This document shows, piece after piece, positions 62,947 through 64,000 of a stretch of 64,000 nt of DNA. This DNA comes from Aureococcus anophagefferens. Lineage: Eukaryota; Sar; Pelagophyceae; Pelagomonadales; Pelagomonadaceae. A program made the position numbers and the translations under genes. How positions within the stretch are numbered: the stretch's first letter is position 1; the number at the start of each line of letters is the position of its first letter. The DNA lies in the NCBI RefSeq assembly GCF_000186865.1, contig NW_008705561.1, positions 241,239 to 305,238 of the forward strand. The letters are read 5' to 3'. The notes beneath the pieces were generated by a model. The model did not search any database. It worked only from the letters and a program-made list of their open reading frames with translations, and was not told where the DNA came from.

Positions 62947-63299
62947 GCTGAGCGCAAAGGAGATGCAAAGGCACGGAGCCGGAGTTGCACAGCATTCGCT
63001 GATTCAACTTGGGACCAGTGCAAACTTTTGTACCCCTTATCGACGCCTGTGGCGTCGATAAAGGGACCAAAAGTTTGCATAATATGAAGGTAAATAGCAT
63101 CGACGTATCCACATTTTGCTTCAACAAAACTTTCCGCCACCTATGCTTTGATTTCTTGCTTTGAACCGATCCTTCCCTAGTCCATCAGAGCGGCGTCCTT
63201 AGGTGGTCCATTCTGAAGCGCCTGCAGGCGCATCGCCGCAGTGCAAGCGCAGCTGCCGGCCGCGCTCACCGACGAGATAATTGCGCGCTGCCAGCGAGC
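62947..63299. other. AT-rich spacer with a long palindrome
   Basis: 353 bp with no gene. It is clearly less GC-rich than its surroundings and contains the 59-bp palindrome described separately. Confidence 0.5.
63020..63078. repeat. 59-bp near-perfect palindrome
   Basis: Left arm 63020-63047 and right arm 63051-63078 (28 bases each) are reverse complements at 25 of 28 positions, with a 3-base TGT loop. Outer ends are GCAAACTTTTGT and AAAAGTTTGC, inner ends ATCGACGCC and GGCGTCGAT. It could be a transposon hairpin, a folded-back MITE or a structured RNA. Confidence 0.85.
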
Positions 63300-64000
63300 A
63301 TGGGCCAGGCCTCCCGCGACGTCCCTTGCGTCGACGGCCGCGCCGCCGGGCAGCCTCTGGGCAGCCCGCCGGACCGCCACGGGGAGGCTGCCCGCGGCGA
63401 CGACCTTCCCTGCGCGCTGATCCCGCAACTGGCGAGCCTCGCGCTGCCGCCGCACGCCGCCGAGTCGCCGCGGCGGCGCGCGCACCGGAGCTGGTCGTCG
63501 AGCTCGGGCTCGAGCGGCGACGAGCGGGGCGGCCGGCCGCCGCGGTGCCGGTCGCGGTCGCGGTCGCCGTGTCGGGCGAGTTCGCGGCCGAAGCGCGTCT
63601 CCTCGGACGACGGCTCGTCGGCCTGCTCGTCGCCGCCGCGCTGGTCGCCGGCGGCGCCGCGGGAGCCGAGCGCGATGGAGGCGCGCGTGCTTCTCCTCGC
63701 GCGCGCGGCCGCGTCCGCCGCGGCCGACCGCGGCGCCCAGGCCAGGCTCCCGCGCTACGCGGACCTCTTCTCCGCTGACGACTCGCTCCAGCGCGCGCGG
63801 CGCCCGCGGCTCCAGCGGCCGGCGCCGGCGGACCGCGACGACTCGGACGACGCGGACGACGAGCGCGAGCCGCGGAACGGCGCCGAGGCGGCGGCGCGGC
63901 GCGAGCTCCAGCGCCTCGGGGCGCCGTCGCGGAAGCGCGCCTACAGCGCCGACGCGCCCGCGGCGGCGTCCGCGCCGCCGGACGCGGCCGCGGCGAATCG
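63300..64000 (+). CDS. Ser/Arg-rich hypothetical protein, N-terminal part, cut by the window edge
   Basis: A frame of 233 codons starts at the ATG at 63300 (MGQASRDVPCVDGRAAGQPL) and stays open to base 64000. It has an SR-like region (RCRSRSRSRSPCRASSRPKR) at about residues 90-105, then a helical segment (MEARVLLLARAAASAAADRG), ARLPRYADLFSADDSLQRAR, an acidic patch (DRDDSDDADDEREP) and an Ala-rich end. It may be a nuclear RNA-associated protein. No domain is recognised. Codon bias supports this frame over the overlapping alternative. Confidence 0.55.
   Translation, partial: MGQASRDVPCVDGRAAGQPLGSPPDRHGEAARGDDLPCALIPQLASLALPPHAAESPRRRAHRSWSSSSGSSGDERGGRPPRCRSRSRSPCRASSRPKRVSSDDGSSACSSPPRWSPAAPREPSAMEARVLLLARAAASAAADRGAQARLPRYADLFSADDSLQRARRPRLQRPAPADRDDSDDADDEREPRNGAEAAARRELQRLGAPSRKRAYSADAPAAASAPPDAAAAN

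Overview
The window is nuclear DNA of a very gene-dense, GC-rich eukaryote. It is almost certainly a photosynthetic stramenopile, and most likely a pelagophyte of the Aureococcus type. Five things point this way: about 44 protein genes packed 5-300 bp apart on both strands; extreme G/C at third codon positions, which produces long antisense shadow frames; few and very short introns; a small protein with the ASAFAP plastid-import motif of heterokont algae (22617-22970); and three insertions with the structure of introner elements, the intron-making DNA transposons described from Aureococcus and Micromonas. No tRNA, rRNA, CRISPR array or origin was recognised. The species assignment is an inference.

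Layout. 1-8746: a truncated hypothetical gene, an ABCG transporter, a SAP plus 2-oxoglutarate (2OG) dioxygenase, a tandem cyclic-nucleotide-domain protein, a coiled-coil protein, the Golgi SNARE GS28 and ATG12. 8763-19622: a stretch with flagellar genes (CFAP69, a Flattop-like protein, the inner-arm dynein light chain DNALI1) mixed with a mitochondrial carrier, eIF2B-alpha and proteasome subunit RPN7. 19623-20568: gene relics. 20569-34507: a PHD protein, a plastid protein, a drug/metabolite-type transporter, an NFKBIL1-like protein, a JmjC protein with a poly(A)-binding-protein-type MLLE domain, a NOA1/YqeH GTPase and an MFSD6-like transporter. 34541-53498: a dynein heavy-chain tail without motor, an ABC1 kinase, ankyrin, CHORD, bromodomain, 2OG dioxygenase, WW-cyclophilin, NudC, zinc transporter, GT92 and a membrane protein. 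53625-64000: proline dehydrogenase, a stand-alone PKS-type ketoreductase, an FkbM methyltransferase, a telobox Myb protein, a PhyH-like dioxygenase, a DTW protein and a truncated Ser/Arg-rich gene.

The genes are mostly unrelated housekeeping functions arranged as convergent and divergent neighbours, not an operon or pathway cluster. Divergent pairs share spacers as short as 79-97 bp (GS28/ATG12, PRODH/ketoreductase, NOA1/MFSD6-like), which probably act as bidirectional promoters.

The most striking signal is intron birth. Three related elements of 192-203 bp (in eIF2B-alpha, PRODH and the dynein-tail gene) have terminal inverted repeats and 8-bp target duplications. A fourth, shrunken copy lies in the PHD gene. 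Each begins CTG and ends CAG or nearly so, so the element supplies a 3' splice site in either orientation, and the target duplication supplies the 5' splice site (GC three times, GT once). Splicing restores the uninterrupted codons exactly. Separately, six short introns are best explained by GC-AG splicing with donors starting GCGCG, and one intron appears to have arisen by local tandem duplication.
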